Assembly: GCA_016719885.1 (NCBI GenBank)
Contig: JADJYF010000010.1
Location: 248,001 to 312,000, forward strand
DNA from: Pseudomonadota bacterium
GTDB lineage: Bacteria; Pseudomonadota; Gammaproteobacteria; Ga0077536
Reading direction: 5' to 3'
DNA: 64,000 bases
The notes under the pieces are model-generated. The model did not search any database and had not been told where the DNA came from. It saw only the letters and a program-made list of their open reading frames with translations. Numbering within the stretch: position 1 is the stretch's first letter; every line of letters begins with the position of its first letter. Positions 41,771 through 51,613 of the stretch are shown here, in pieces. The position numbers and the translations under genes were made by a program.

Positions 41771-42363
41771 GCCGAGCCTCCATCGCTTTCGCCGATCAGG
41801 ATGCGGGTGTCGCTGAGGTACTTGTACGGAGGCACCGTCATGTTGGTCGGCGCCGGCACGCCGGCGAAGACGCGTCCCGCGAGGTCGAACTTCGAACCAT
41901 GGCAGGGGCAGAAGTAGCCGCCTTTCCAGTCCGCGCCGGTGTCGGCGTCGGGCAGCGGGCGGAACGACGGCGAGCAACCGAGATGCGTGCACACGCCAAC
42001 CAACACCAGGAACTCGGGCTTGGACGAGCGCCAGGGATTGGCCGCGAATTCCGGTTGCTCGGATTTCTGCGATTCCGGATCGCCGAGAACAGGTCCATCG
42101 GAGGCCTTCAGCGCCTCGACCTGCTCGGGCGTACGACGCAGCACCCACACGGGCTTGCCACGCCACTTGAAGGTCACCTGCTGGCTAGGCTCGATGATGC
42201 TGATGTCGGCTTCAACCGGCGCGCCGATGGCCTTGGCCCGCGCGCTGGGTTGGAACGACGCGATGAATGGTACCGCTGCGGTTGCCGCACCGATGCCGCC
42301 TATGACGACGGCGGTGCCGGTGAGAAAGCGGCGTCGATCCAGATCGACAGCAGTCTCGCTCAT
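41767..42363 (-). CDS. petA: Rieske iron-sulfur subunit of the bc1 complex
   Basis: Membrane-tethered [2Fe-2S] protein of complex III. 198 residues. The N terminus has the twin-arginine motif RRRFL followed by one hydrophobic segment, used both for Tat export and as anchor. Cluster ligands are in CTHLGC and CPCHGS, two Cys and two His, with the disulfide cysteines present. An AGGAGA ribosome-binding site lies about nine bases before the ATG. It is the first gene of petABC-sspAB. Confidence 0.97.
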   Translation of the reverse strand: MSETAVDLDRRRFLTGTAVVIGGIGAATAAVPFIASFQPSARAKAIGAPVEADISIIEPSQQVTFKWRGKPVWVLRRTPEQVEALKASDGPVLGDPESQKSEQPEFAANPWRSSKPEFLVLVGVCTHLGCSPSFRPLPDADTGADWKGGYFCPCHGSKFDLAGRVFAGVPAPTNMTVPPYKYLSDTRILIGESDGGSA

Positions 42364-42549
42364 GCTACAAGGTCTCCTGCAATGTGATGGTCATGCCGAT
42401 GTGGGCGCGTGGATGAACCCGCGCATGCTTCGACACAGATACCGGTGACGTCCCCTCGCCCCCGATCGTCAGCCACTCGAGCAACATGCTTTTGCCACGC
42501 GGTTGGCGGCGGCGCGCACGACGTCGAGGCTCACGTCTGATGGCTGGCG

Positions 42550-42555
42550 AGTATA
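42550..42555 (-). promoter_or_regulatory. Candidate -10 element of the petABC-sspAB operon
   Basis: In the 256-bp gap between hisC and petA the minus strand carries TATACT at 42555-42550, inside TTATACTCGCC. A clear -35 is not seen at 17 bases; TGCCCA is the best I find. This places transcription about 180 bp before petA. Nothing else is recognisable in the gap. Confidence 0.4.
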
Positions 42556-42619
42556 ACACCAAAATCGTTGTGGGCAGGCGCGCGGGGCAGGCCCGCGAGC
42601 CGACTCGGGCGAGCGATAT

Positions 42620-43709
42620 TCAGGCCAGTGCCTTGGTCAGCGCGGCAATGAAAATCGCGTTCTCGCGCGCGGTGCCGACGGTCACCCTGAGGCAGTCCGC
42701 GAGCAGTTGATGGGCGCCGGATACATTCTTGATCAACACGCCCTGGGTGCGCAGCGATTCGAACACCGCGGTCGCACGGCCGGCCGGGGTGCGGAACAGG
42801 ATGAAGTTGGTGGCGCTCGGCCACACCCGTATGCCGTTGACGTCGGACAAGGCGGCGTAGAGGTCAGCGCGCGCCTCGTTGATGAGCGCGATCTGGCGCT
42901 CGAAGTCCGCCAGGTGTTCGAGCGCGAACTGCGCGCCGACCTGGGTCAGGGTGTTGATGTTGTACGGCATGCGCAGGCGTTCGAGCACCTCTATCCACGG
43001 CGCCGGCCCGAACAGCGCGCCGAGCCGCAGGCCGGCGAGGCCGATCTTGGACAAGGTATGCATCACCACCAGGTTGTCATGGTCGGCCACTTCCTTGACG
43101 CGCGTACCGTTGGCGAAGCGGTAATAGGCTTCGTCCAGCACCACCAGGCCCGGCGCCGCCGCGCAGATCGCGTCCAGCCCGTCGATGTCGATGCGATTGG
43201 CGGTGGGATTGTTGGGGCTGGCGAGAAACACCAGCGCCGGCTGCGTGCGCGTGATGGCCTCGAGCACGGCCTCGACGTCGAGGGAGAAAATCCTCGGCGT
43301 TGAGCGGCACGCCGACGAAGTCCAGGCCCAGGGACTGGGCGGCGATGCGATATACCGCGAAGCTCGGCTCGGGGCTCAGTACCGTCGCGCCGGGCATGCC
43401 GGCCACCGCCAGGCATAAGAGGTGGATGAGTTCGTCGGAGCCGTTGCCGAGGATCATGCCGACGCTGTCGGCCAGGTCCAGGCTCGCGCGCCAGGTGGCC
43501 TTGAGGGCGCTGGAATGGGGATCGGGATAGCGATTGAGTTCAGTGCGCGCGATGGCGTCATTCCATTGCTCGCGCAGCGTGGCGGGCAAGGGAAATGGAT
43601 TCTCCATGGCGTCGAGCTTGATGAGGCCGCTCGCGTCGGCCACGTGGTAGGGCGTCAGTTCCCGCACCCAGGGTGATACGAAACGCGCGATGCGGGAGTC
43701 GATGCTCAT
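42620..43709 (-). pseudogene. hisC: Histidinol-phosphate aminotransferase HisC, frameshifted
   Basis: PLP enzyme converting imidazole-acetol phosphate to histidinol phosphate. The two parts together cover a full enzyme of about 362 residues. The N-terminal part begins MSIDSRIARF at 43709 and reads well to VPLNAEDF. Beyond that the frame turns to non-homologous Arg-rich sequence, while the correct continuation (VLEAITRTQPALVFLASPNNPTAN) is in the next frame. The total of 1090 nt is one more than a multiple of three, and a TTTT run (43287-43290 on the + strand as AAAA) is the likely site of one extra base. The PLP lysine (MHTLSKIGLAGLRLG) lies in the downstream part. The start overlaps hisD by four bases. 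A true mutation would make the strain a histidine auxotroph unless another hisC exists, so assembly or sequencing error is quite possible. Confidence 0.9.
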
Positions 43710-45013
43710 GATCCAGGTACTCGGTATTCCGCCGAACGCGCATGGGCCACCAAGCCCTCGCCGCGCGCCAGGGTGCTGGCCACCTTGCCGAGCTGGGCGG
43801 CACCGGCCGCCGAGACTTCGATGACCGAGGAACGCTTCTGGAAATCGTAAACGCCCAAGGGCGAGGAGAAGCGTGCGCTGCCGGCGGTGGGCAGCACGTG
43901 ATTGGGCCCGGCGCAATAATCGCCGAGGGCCTCGGCGGTATAGCGGCCGAGGAAGATCGCGCCGGCGTGGCGGATCTCCGGCAACCAGCGGCGCGGCTCG
44001 GCAATCGACAGCTCGAGGTGCTCGGGCGCGATGCGATTGACGAGCGCCACGGCTTGCGCGATGTCGGCGACCTTGATCAGCGCGCCGCGCGCGCCCAGGG
44101 CCTGGCGGATGATGTCGGCACGCGGCATGCCTTCCAGCAGCCGCGCCACGCTCGCCGCCACCGCGTCGAGATAGGCCGCATCCGGACACAGGAGTATCGA
44201 CTGCGCCTGCTCGTCGTGCTCGGCCTGGGAAAAGAGATCCATCGCAATCCAGTCGGGCGAGGTCGCGCCATCGCACACGACGAGGATCTCGGACGGCCCG
44301 GCGATCATGTCGATGCCGACGCGTCCGAACACCATGGACTTGGCGGTCGCGACATAGATATTGCCGGGCCCGACTATTTTGTCGACCGCCGGCACGGTGG
44401 CGGTGCCGTGGGCGAGCGCCGCGATGGCCTGCGCGCCGCCGATGGTGAACAGGCGATCGACGCCCGCGATCGCGGCCGCCGCCAGCACCACCGGTTCCAG
44501 CGCATCGTCCGGCGCCGGCACCACCATCACCACTTCCTGGACGCCCGCGACCTTGGCCGGAATGGCATTCATCAACACCGAGGACGGATAGGCGGCCTTG
44601 CCGCCGGGCACGTAGATGCCGACCCGGTCGAGCGCACGCAGCTGCTGGCCGAGCACCGTGCCGTCGGCTTCGCGGTATTCCCAGGACTCGGCCTTCTGGT
44701 GCTCGTGGTAGCTGCGCACGCGCGCCGCGGCGACGCGCAAGGCCTCGGCGAGTTCGGGCGCGATGCCGGCGCCACGGGCAGCGAAATCCTTGAGTTCCAG
44801 TTCACGCGCATGCGTGACCGCGCGCCGGTCGAAGCGGTTGGTGTACTCGACGAGCGCGTCATCGCCGCGACGCCGCACGTCGCTGACGATGCCGCGCACG
44901 GTCTCCACCACCTCGGGGCGGGTGTCGTCGTCCCACGCCAGCAAGGCCTCGAGTTCGGCGTCGAAGCCGGGCGTGGCGGCGTCGAGCCGGCGCATCGGGC
45001 AGGACTCAGCCAT
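43706..45013 (-). CDS. hisD: Histidinol dehydrogenase HisD
   Basis: Zinc enzyme that oxidises histidinol to histidine in two NAD-dependent steps, the last of the pathway. 435 residues. VGIYVPGGKAAYPSSVLMN, GPGNIYVATAK, IAGPSEILV and the signature SQAEHDEQAQSILL are present. The catalytic Glu/His pair is visible in IAPEHLEL, with GDYCAGPNHVLPTAGSARF near the C terminus. It overlaps hisG by eight bases and hisC by four. Confidence 0.97.
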   Translation of the reverse strand: MAESCPMRRLDAATPGFDAELEALLAWDDDTRPEVVETVRGIVSDVRRRGDDALVEYTNRFDRRAVTHARELELKDFAARGAGIAPELAEALRVAAARVRSYHEHQKAESWEYREADGTVLGQQLRALDRVGIYVPGGKAAYPSSVLMNAIPAKVAGVQEVVMVVPAPDDALEPVVLAAAAIAGVDRLFTIGGAQAIAALAHGTATVPAVDKIVGPGNIYVATAKSMVFGRVGIDMIAGPSEILVVCDGATSPDWIAMDLFSQAEHDEQAQSILLCPDAAYLDAVAASVARLLEGMPRADIIRQALGARGALIKVADIAQAVALVNRIAPEHLELSIAEPRRWLPEIRHAGAIFLGRYTAEALGDYCAGPNHVLPTAGSARFSSPLGVYDFQKRSSVIEVSAAGAAQLGKVASTLARGEGLVAHARSAEYRVPGS

Positions 45014-45662
45014 CGTTCACCACCGCACGCAAGGCCGCGATGATGGCGCTGACGCGCTTGTGCTTGGTCTTCATGGCGGCCTTGTTGACGATCAGGCGCG
45101 AGCTTATCTCGCAGATGGTTTCGAACTCGACCAGGCCGTTGGCCTTGAGGGTGTTGCCGGTATCGACGAGGTCGACGATACGGTCCGCGAGTCCGACCAG
45201 CGGTGCGAGTTCCATCGAGCCGTAGAGCTTGATGACCTCGGCCTGCACGCCGAGCCGCGCATAGTATTCGCGCGCCACCTTGGAATACTTGGTGGCGACC
45301 CGCGTGCGGCCATCCACCAGCGTCGCCTGCGGCGGGCCGGCCACCGCCAGGCGGCACTGGGCGATCTTGAGATCGAGCGGCTCGTAATAATCGCTGCCTT
45401 CGTACTCCATGAGCACGTCCTTGCCGGCGATGCCGAGATCGGCCGCGCCGTATTCCACGTAGGTCGGCACGTCGGTAGCGCGGATCACCAGCAGGCGCAC
45501 GCCGGGCGCGGTGGTATCCAGCACCAGCTTGCGCGACTTGTCCGGGTCGTCGGTGGGCGTGATGCCGATGCGCGCCAAGAGCGGCATGGCCTGTTCGAAG
45601 ATCCGGCCCTTGGAGACCGCGAGCATCACCTCGTCCGGATTGGAATTGAATGTATTGCCCAT
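45006..45662 (-). CDS. hisG: ATP phosphoribosyltransferase, short form HisG(S)
   Basis: First enzyme of histidine synthesis, condensing ATP and PRPP. 218 residues, so it lacks the C-terminal regulatory domain of the long (about 300-residue) form. The catalytic domain is complete (LAVSKGRI, VPTYVEYGAADLGIAGKDVL, VDLVDTGNTLKANGLVE). Short HisG enzymes work with the HisZ regulatory subunit. No hisZ is in this window, so it should lie elsewhere. It lies 54 bp after murA and overlaps hisD. Confidence 0.96.
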   Translation of the reverse strand: MGNTFNSNPDEVMLAVSKGRIFEQAMPLLARIGITPTDDPDKSRKLVLDTTAPGVRLLVIRATDVPTYVEYGAADLGIAGKDVLMEYEGSDYYEPLDLKIAQCRLAVAGPPQATLVDGRTRVATKYSKVAREYYARLGVQAEVIKLYGSMELAPLVGLADRIVDLVDTGNTLKANGLVEFETICEISSRLIVNKAAMKTKHKRVSAIIAALRAVVNDG

Positions 45663-45716
45663 GTTCGCAAAGGACTCAGCAGGAAGAGGACGCGGGCGCC
45701 GGCTTGCGCCGCGGCC

Positions 45717-46976
<1,260 letters not shown>

Positions 46977-46993
46977 CGCGACCTTGACGCCCG

Positions 46994-47245
46994 TCAGAGC
47001 GTCTGGAACTTGCGCGCCTTGTCCCAGGCGTCCTTGGTGTAGGTCTGAATGGACAGCGCATGAATGGCGCCGCCCATGCTGTCGCCCAACGTGGCGTAGA
47101 CCAGGCGGTGCTGCTTGAGCATCGGCAGGCCGGCGAAGGCGTCACTCACCACCCGCGCGACGAAGTGCTGGCCGTCGCCGTCGACATGGACTTCGGCGCC
47201 GGGCATGCCGGTTTCGATCATCTGGCGGATTTCGTTGGGAGTCAT
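46994..47245 (-). CDS. ibaG: BolA-like protein IbaG (YrbA)
   Basis: Small BolA-family protein. Relatives bind monothiol glutaredoxin and take part in Fe-S or acid-stress functions. 83 residues with the alpha-beta fold, the VHVDGDGQHFVARVVSDAF segment and the conserved KQHRLVYATLGD helix carrying the cluster-ligand His region. The position between mlaC and murA fits. The usual small STAS gene mlaB between mlaC and ibaG is missing, since only 37 bp separate them. Confidence 0.93.
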   Translation of the reverse strand: MTPNEIRQMIETGMPGAEVHVDGDGQHFVARVVSDAFAGLPMLKQHRLVYATLGDSMGGAIHALSIQTYTKDAWDKARKFQTL

Positions 47246-47282
47246 GCCTGCCTGCGCCTTGCTGCTGTCAGCGATGGGGAGA

Positions 47283-47906
47283 TTATTGGGTCTTGGCGGC
47301 GGCGAACTGCTGGTTCTTCGCTTCCAGGTTCTGGATCAGCGCCGGCAGGCCGTCGTTCTTGATGGCCGCCGCGAACGACGCGCGGTAGGTCTTGATCAGG
47401 CTCACGCCGTCGACCGAGACGTCGAACACCTTCCAGTCACCGGTCTTGTTGTGCAGGCGATAGACGATCGGAATCGACGCGCTGCCGGGCTGCGAGATCT
47501 CCTGCTTGACGGTCGCGGTGTTGGCGGCCGCCGGCGGCTCGACATCGGGATAGCCGATGGTCTGGTCCGAGAATTCCAGCAGCGCGGTCGCATAGGTGCG
47601 CACCAGCAGCTTGCGGAACTGATCGACGAAGGCGGTGCGGGTCGCCTCGTCGGCGCCGGCCCAGCTGTCGCCCAGCACCCACTGCGCCATGATGGCGAAA
47701 TCGAAGTGCGGAAAGATCAGCTCCGAGACCAGGTCGTACATCTTGCCGGGATCGGCACGCAGCGCGTCCTTGTCGGCCTGCACGCGCGCCAGCACGCTGT
47801 CGGTGGTGGTACGCACGATATCGAGCGGCGCATCGCTGGCCGCGAACGCCAGGGCGCTCGCCAGCAAAAGGAAAGACGCCATCGAAACTCGAAGGAAACG
47901 CTTCAT
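47283..47906 (-). CDS. mlaC: Periplasmic phospholipid-binding protein MlaC
   Basis: Soluble shuttle of the Mla retrograde lipid-transport system between the outer-membrane MlaA complex and inner-membrane MlaFEDB. 207 residues. A signal peptide ends near ALAFA (about residue 23). The family core LRADPGKMYDLVSELIFPHFDF-type motif and MAQWVLGDSW, FRKLLVRTYATAL and WKVFDVSVDGVSLIKTYR are present. The mlaFED genes that normally precede it are absent here. A 185-bp gap with a large hairpin and then gloA lie upstream. Confidence 0.93.
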   Translation of the reverse strand: MKRFLRVSMASFLLLASALAFAASDAPLDIVRTTTDSVLARVQADKDALRADPGKMYDLVSELIFPHFDFAIMAQWVLGDSWAGADEATRTAFVDQFRKLLVRTYATALLEFSDQTIGYPDVEPPAAANTATVKQEISQPGSASIPIVYRLHNKTGDWKVFDVSVDGVSLIKTYRASFAAAIKNDGLPALIQNLEAKNQQFAAAKTQ

Positions 47907-47977
47907 GCCTTAGGTCCTCTGTCACCAGCAGATTGAGTGCTCGCCGCGTGGACGCGTCGCGCCGGATTTTCGACTAT

Positions 47978-48024
47978 GGGTGCCCCGCTTGCGAGGCTCG
48001 CCGTCGCGGCGAGCGGGGGCGCCC
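47978..48024. repeat. Long imperfect inverted repeat between gloA and mlaC
   Basis: GGGTGCCCC (47978-47986) pairs with GGGGCGCCC (48016-48024) over nine positions including one T:G. Inside it CTCGCC and GGCGAG pair around GTCGC. The sides are unequal (an asymmetric internal loop). It could end gloA transcription or cap the mlaC leader. No T run accompanies it on either strand. Confidence 0.5.
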
Positions 48025-48091
48025 GTGGGGAGCGCTAATGTAGCACAAAGCCACCCGCGAAACGGCGCGGGCGGCGCGCCGGCCGCGACGC

Positions 48092-48478
48092 TCAGTGGCG
48101 GTCTTCGACCAGTTCGACCTTGTAGCCGTCGGGGTCTTCGACAAACGCGATGACGCGCGTGCCGCCCTTCATGGGGCCGGCCTCGCGCACCACGCGACCG
48201 CCGCGCTTCTTGATCTCCTCGCAGGCGGCATAGACATCCGCCACGCCGAGCGCGATGTGGCCGTAGGCGGTGCCGAGTTCATAGCTGTCGGTGTCCCAGT
48301 TGTGGGTCAGTTCCAGCACCGTGTTGCTGTCCTCGTCGCCGTAGCCGACGAAGGCCAGCGTGAAACGGCCTTCCGGAAAGTCGTGGCGGCGCAGCAGCTT
48401 CATGCCCAGCACCTCGGTATAGAAGGCCAGCGACGCGTCGAGCTTGGTGACGCGGAGCATGGTGTGCAGCATTCTCAT
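48092..48478 (-). CDS. gloA: Lactoylglutathione lyase (glyoxalase I)
   Basis: Converts the methylglyoxal-glutathione hemithioacetal to S-lactoylglutathione, a detoxification step. 128 residues, one VOC domain pair. The four metal ligands known in E. coli GloA are all seen: His5 (MLHTML), Glu in VLELTHNW, His in YGHIALG and Glu in YKVELVED. Ni-type bacterial glyoxalase I is therefore expected. It lies 36 bp after the end of the purT remnant. Confidence 0.96.
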   Translation of the reverse strand: MRMLHTMLRVTKLDASLAFYTEVLGMKLLRRHDFPEGRFTLAFVGYGDEDSNTVLELTHNWDTDSYELGTAYGHIALGVADVYAACEEIKKRGGRVVREAGPMKGGTRVIAFVEDPDGYKVELVEDRH

Positions 48479-48514
48479 GGTGTTCTCCCCTTGTTTGGCG
48501 GCGTGGCCGCCGGC

Positions 48515-49464
48515 TCAACGAATTTCGATGCCGAGACAGGCGGCGGCGGCACGCGCCTTGGCCCGCGCCTCGTCGATGTCCTGGCCGCGCGCCAGCGCCA
48601 CCGCCAGGCGCCGCTTACCCGCCACCGAGGGCTTGCCGAAGATGCGCAGGTCCGTGCCGGGCACGGCCATGGCCTTGTCCCAGCCGCTGTAACGGATGTC
48701 CGAGCCGTTGCCGCTGCCGAGGACAGCGCAGCTCGCCGACGGCCCGTAGGGCTCCATGGCCGGCAGGGCCACGCCCAGGATGGCTGCAGATGCCCTATCG
48801 GCGCGCAGAAATTGGTGCCGCCGGCATGGCGCACGGTCAAGAGCGTGATCTCGTAATCGAAATCGACGAAGCCTTCCACGATCACGCGCTCGCGCGCGGC
48901 GCGCGCGCCGGCCATGGCGGTCCGCCAGGCGGCGCCGGCATCCGACGGTTCACGCACCGTCACCTGGCCCTTGCCCGAGGAGCTCATCACCGGCTTGACG
49001 ATGCACGGTGTGCCGACCGCCGCCACCGCCGCCACGCACTCGGCCTCGGAGCCGGCGAACTGGTAGCGCGAGGTCGGCACGCCGAGCTGTTCGGCGGCGA
49101 GGCGACGTATGCCTTCGCGGTCCATGGTCAGACGCGTGGCATTGGCGGTCGGCACCACGTTGAAGCCGGCTTTCTCGAGCTCGAGCAGCTGGTCGGTGGC
49201 GATGGCTTCCACTTCCGGCACGATGAAATGCGGCTGTTCGCGACGAATGACATCGTCCAGCGCGCGGGCATCGAGCATGTCGATGACATGGCTGCGATGC
49301 GCGACCTGCATGGCCGGCGCATTGGCGTAGCGATCGACGGCGATGACTTCCAGTCCCAGGCGCATGGCCTCCAGCGCCACTTCGCGGCCGAGTTCGCCGG
49401 CGCCGAGCAACAACAAACGGGTGGCATGGGACGACAGCGGCGTACCGATAGCAGCAAGGGTCAT
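48515..49464 (-). pseudogene. purT: Formate-dependent GAR transformylase PurT, internally deleted
   Basis: PurT uses formate and ATP to formylate glycinamide ribonucleotide in purine synthesis. The N-terminal 227 residues or so (from the ATG at 49464) match E. coli PurT very closely, through KPVMSSSGKGQ and FCAPIGHLQ. The next homologous residues (ILGVALPAMEPYGPSAS to the end) are in another frame. They correspond to E. coli sequence about 80 residues further on. The missing part contains the metal-binding ATP-grasp Glu region (GVELF and SEVSPRPHDTG), so the product as read cannot work. The junction is at CTGCAG (48784-48789). PurN elsewhere could replace it. A collapsed assembly is the main alternative. 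Confidence 0.88.
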
Positions 49465-49503
49465 GGGCAACACGTGGGGCTGGTGAAGTAAAAGGGACAC
49501 GGC

Positions 49504-50631
49504 TCAAACGCAGTGAAAACCGAGAGCCGTCAGTTCGGCGACAGTATCGGGGGCGAGCCCGGCGCATGCAACGGCGTAGGCGGCTATCTCCCGGCGCAGC
49601 GCGTAACGTCGCCGGATCTCGTCGAAATTCGCACCGCCATGGTTCACGTCCAGCGCCAAGGCCGCGCGCATGCGCACATCGTGGGCAGCGATGGGATAGA
49701 CGCTGGCAAGCAGCGCGGCGACGCCGCCGGCCGCGGGCAGCGCGCGTTCCACCGTCACTGCCGGCAGGCTGACCGGCGCGGCCGCGAGCGGCAGGCCGCG
49801 CCACGCGCGCACCGCCTGCCACAGCGCACGGGTCGCAAGCAGGCGCGCTTCGAACGAATGCCCGGCAAGATGCGGCGTGGCCAGCCAGCTCGCCGCCAGC
49901 ATGCGATGATCGATACGCGGCTCGCCGTGCCAGCAATCGATGGCGGCGTACAGCGGCGCGGCGCCCGTGAGGCGCGCGCACAGTGCGGCCTCGTCGACGA
50001 TGCCGCCGCGCGCGGCATTGATGAGCAAGGTGCCGGCGCGCAGCGCGGCGATGGCGTCACCATCGAGCAAGTTGACGGTCGGCCACGGCCCGTCGGCGAC
50101 GCGCGGCACGTGCAGGGTGACGACCGGGCAATCAAGCACCGCGCCGAAGTCGGCGCTCACGAAGGCCGGCTCGCGCGCGGCGCGCGGCGGGTCGAAATCG
50201 ACATGCGCGATGCCGAGCGCATCGAGCAGCGCGATGAGGCTACGCCCGACGTGTCCGCAGCCGATGATGCCGACCTTGAGCGCGCGCGGCGCGCAGCCGA
50301 GGCGCGCGGCATGGAGATAAAGCAAGGTCACGACATGCTCGGCGACCGGCCGCGCGTTGCAGCCGGCGGCGTCGCTGAAGGCGATGCCGGCCGCGTGCAG
50401 GGCGGCGACATCGATGTGATCGACACCAGCGGTGGCGGTGCCGACGAAACGCACGCGGCTGCCGCGCAGCAGGGCGGCGTCGACCCTGGACACCGAGCGC
50501 ACCAGCAGCACCTCGGCATCGGCCAGCGTGCGCGCATCCAGCGCGCGGCCCTCGAACAGGCGCAGCTCGCCGAGCGCGGCAAAGTGCTCGGCGACGGTAT
50601 TGATTTCGCGGTCGGCGAGGATCTTCAGCAC
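49504..50631 (-). CDS. pdxB: Erythronate-4-phosphate dehydrogenase PdxB
   Basis: NAD-dependent oxidation of 4-phosphoerythronate in DXP-dependent pyridoxal phosphate synthesis. 375 residues in the D-2-hydroxyacid dehydrogenase fold: GTATAGVDHID and GCNARPVAEHV near the N terminus, the Rossmann GIIGCGHVGRSL, INAARGGIVDE with the catalytic Arg, and TPHLAGHSFEA with the catalytic His. The C-terminal PdxB-specific dimerisation domain is present. It lies between secF and purT on the same strand with short gaps. Confidence 0.95.
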   Translation of the reverse strand: MLKILADREINTVAEHFAALGELRLFEGRALDARTLADAEVLLVRSVSRVDAALLRGSRVRFVGTATAGVDHIDVAALHAAGIAFSDAAGCNARPVAEHVVTLLYLHAARLGCAPRALKVGIIGCGHVGRSLIALLDALGIAHVDFDPPRAAREPAFVSADFGAVLDCPVVTLHVPRVADGPWPTVNLLDGDAIAALRAGTLLINAARGGIVDEAALCARLTGAAPLYAAIDCWHGEPRIDHRMLAASWLATPHLAGHSFEARLLATRALWQAVRAWRGLPLAAAPVSLPAVTVERALPAAGGVAALLASVYPIAAHDVRMRAALALDVNHGGANFDEIRRRYALRREIAAYAVACAGLAPDTVAELTALGFHCV

Positions 50632-50665
50632 GGTGTGCGGGCAGCGCGCGGGCCGCCCGCCGGGC

Positions 50666-51589
50666 TCAGGGCCGCTCGTCGGCGCCCGCGCCTTCCTTGA
50701 CCACCGGCATCATTTCCTGGCGGTTGATGCCCAGCCACACCACGGTCGCGGTCGCGACATAGATGGACGAATAGGTGCCGACCAGGATGCCGATCACGAG
50801 CGCGATGGAAAACCCGTGCAGCAATTCGCCGCCGAAGAACAACAGCGCCAGCACCGCCAGCATGGTTTCGCCGGAGGTCATGAGGGTGCGCGACAAGGTC
50901 TGGTTGAGCGCCGCGTTGACGATTTCCTTGACCGTGCCCTTGCGCATCTTGCGCAGGTTCTCGCGCACGCGGTCGAACACCACCACGGTGTCATTCAAGG
51001 AATAACCCAACACCGCGAGCACCGCCGCCAGCACCGTCAAATCGAATTCACGGCCGGTGACCGCGAAATAGCCGATGGTGATGACGACGTCGTGCATGGT
51101 GGCGACGATGGCGCCGACCGAGAACTTCCAGGTGAAGCGCAGCATCACGTAGATGAAGATGCCGCCCAGTGCGAACAACAGCGCCAGGACGCCGGATTCC
51201 GCCAGTTCGTCGCCGACCTGCGGACCGACGAACTCGATACGGCGCAGCTCCGCGCCGGGCAGCAGTTCGATCACGCGGTGGCTGACGGCCGATGCCTTCT
51301 GATCGCCCGTCGGCGGCAGGCGCACCAGCACATCGGTCGGCGTGCCGAAGCGCTGCACCATGGCGTTCTTGAATTCCGAGGCGTGCAGGGCCTCGCGGAT
51401 CTCGTTCAAGTTCGGCTCGCTCTTGTAGCCGAGCTCCACCAGCGTGCCGCCGGTGAAATCGACGCCGAAGTTGAAGCCCTTGAACAGACTCGCGCCGACC
51501 GAGATGAGCACCAGCAAGGTGGTCACCGCCACCGCCGGGCGCACGTGGCCCATGAAGTCGAAATTGAATTCTTTGTGTTCGCCTGCCAT
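50666..51589 (-). CDS. secF: Protein-export membrane protein SecF
   Basis: With SecD forms the proton-driven complex that completes export after SecA. 307 residues, six membrane segments in RND style. The first follows residue 15. FNFGVDFTGGTLVEL heads the periplasmic loop, then GDELAESGVLALLFALGGIFIYV, LNDTVVVFDRVREN and ALNQTLSRTLMTS are the conserved transmembrane 4 to 5 motifs. It follows secD by 24 bp. Confidence 0.97.
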   Translation of the reverse strand: MAGEHKEFNFDFMGHVRPAVAVTTLLVLISVGASLFKGFNFGVDFTGGTLVELGYKSEPNLNEIREALHASEFKNAMVQRFGTPTDVLVRLPPTGDQKASAVSHRVIELLPGAELRRIEFVGPQVGDELAESGVLALLFALGGIFIYVMLRFTWKFSVGAIVATMHDVVITIGYFAVTGREFDLTVLAAVLAVLGYSLNDTVVVFDRVRENLRKMRKGTVKEIVNAALNQTLSRTLMTSGETMLAVLALLFFGGELLHGFSIALVIGILVGTYSSIYVATATVVWLGINRQEMMPVVKEGAGADERP

Positions 51590-51613
51590 GACTGCTTCCT
51601 AAGTTCGACGGCG

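Noticed and set aside
48515..49464. purT halves as two separate small genes
   Set aside because: The downstream half has no ribosome-binding site of its own and aligns as the direct C-terminal continuation of PurT. A deletion with frame change explains both.
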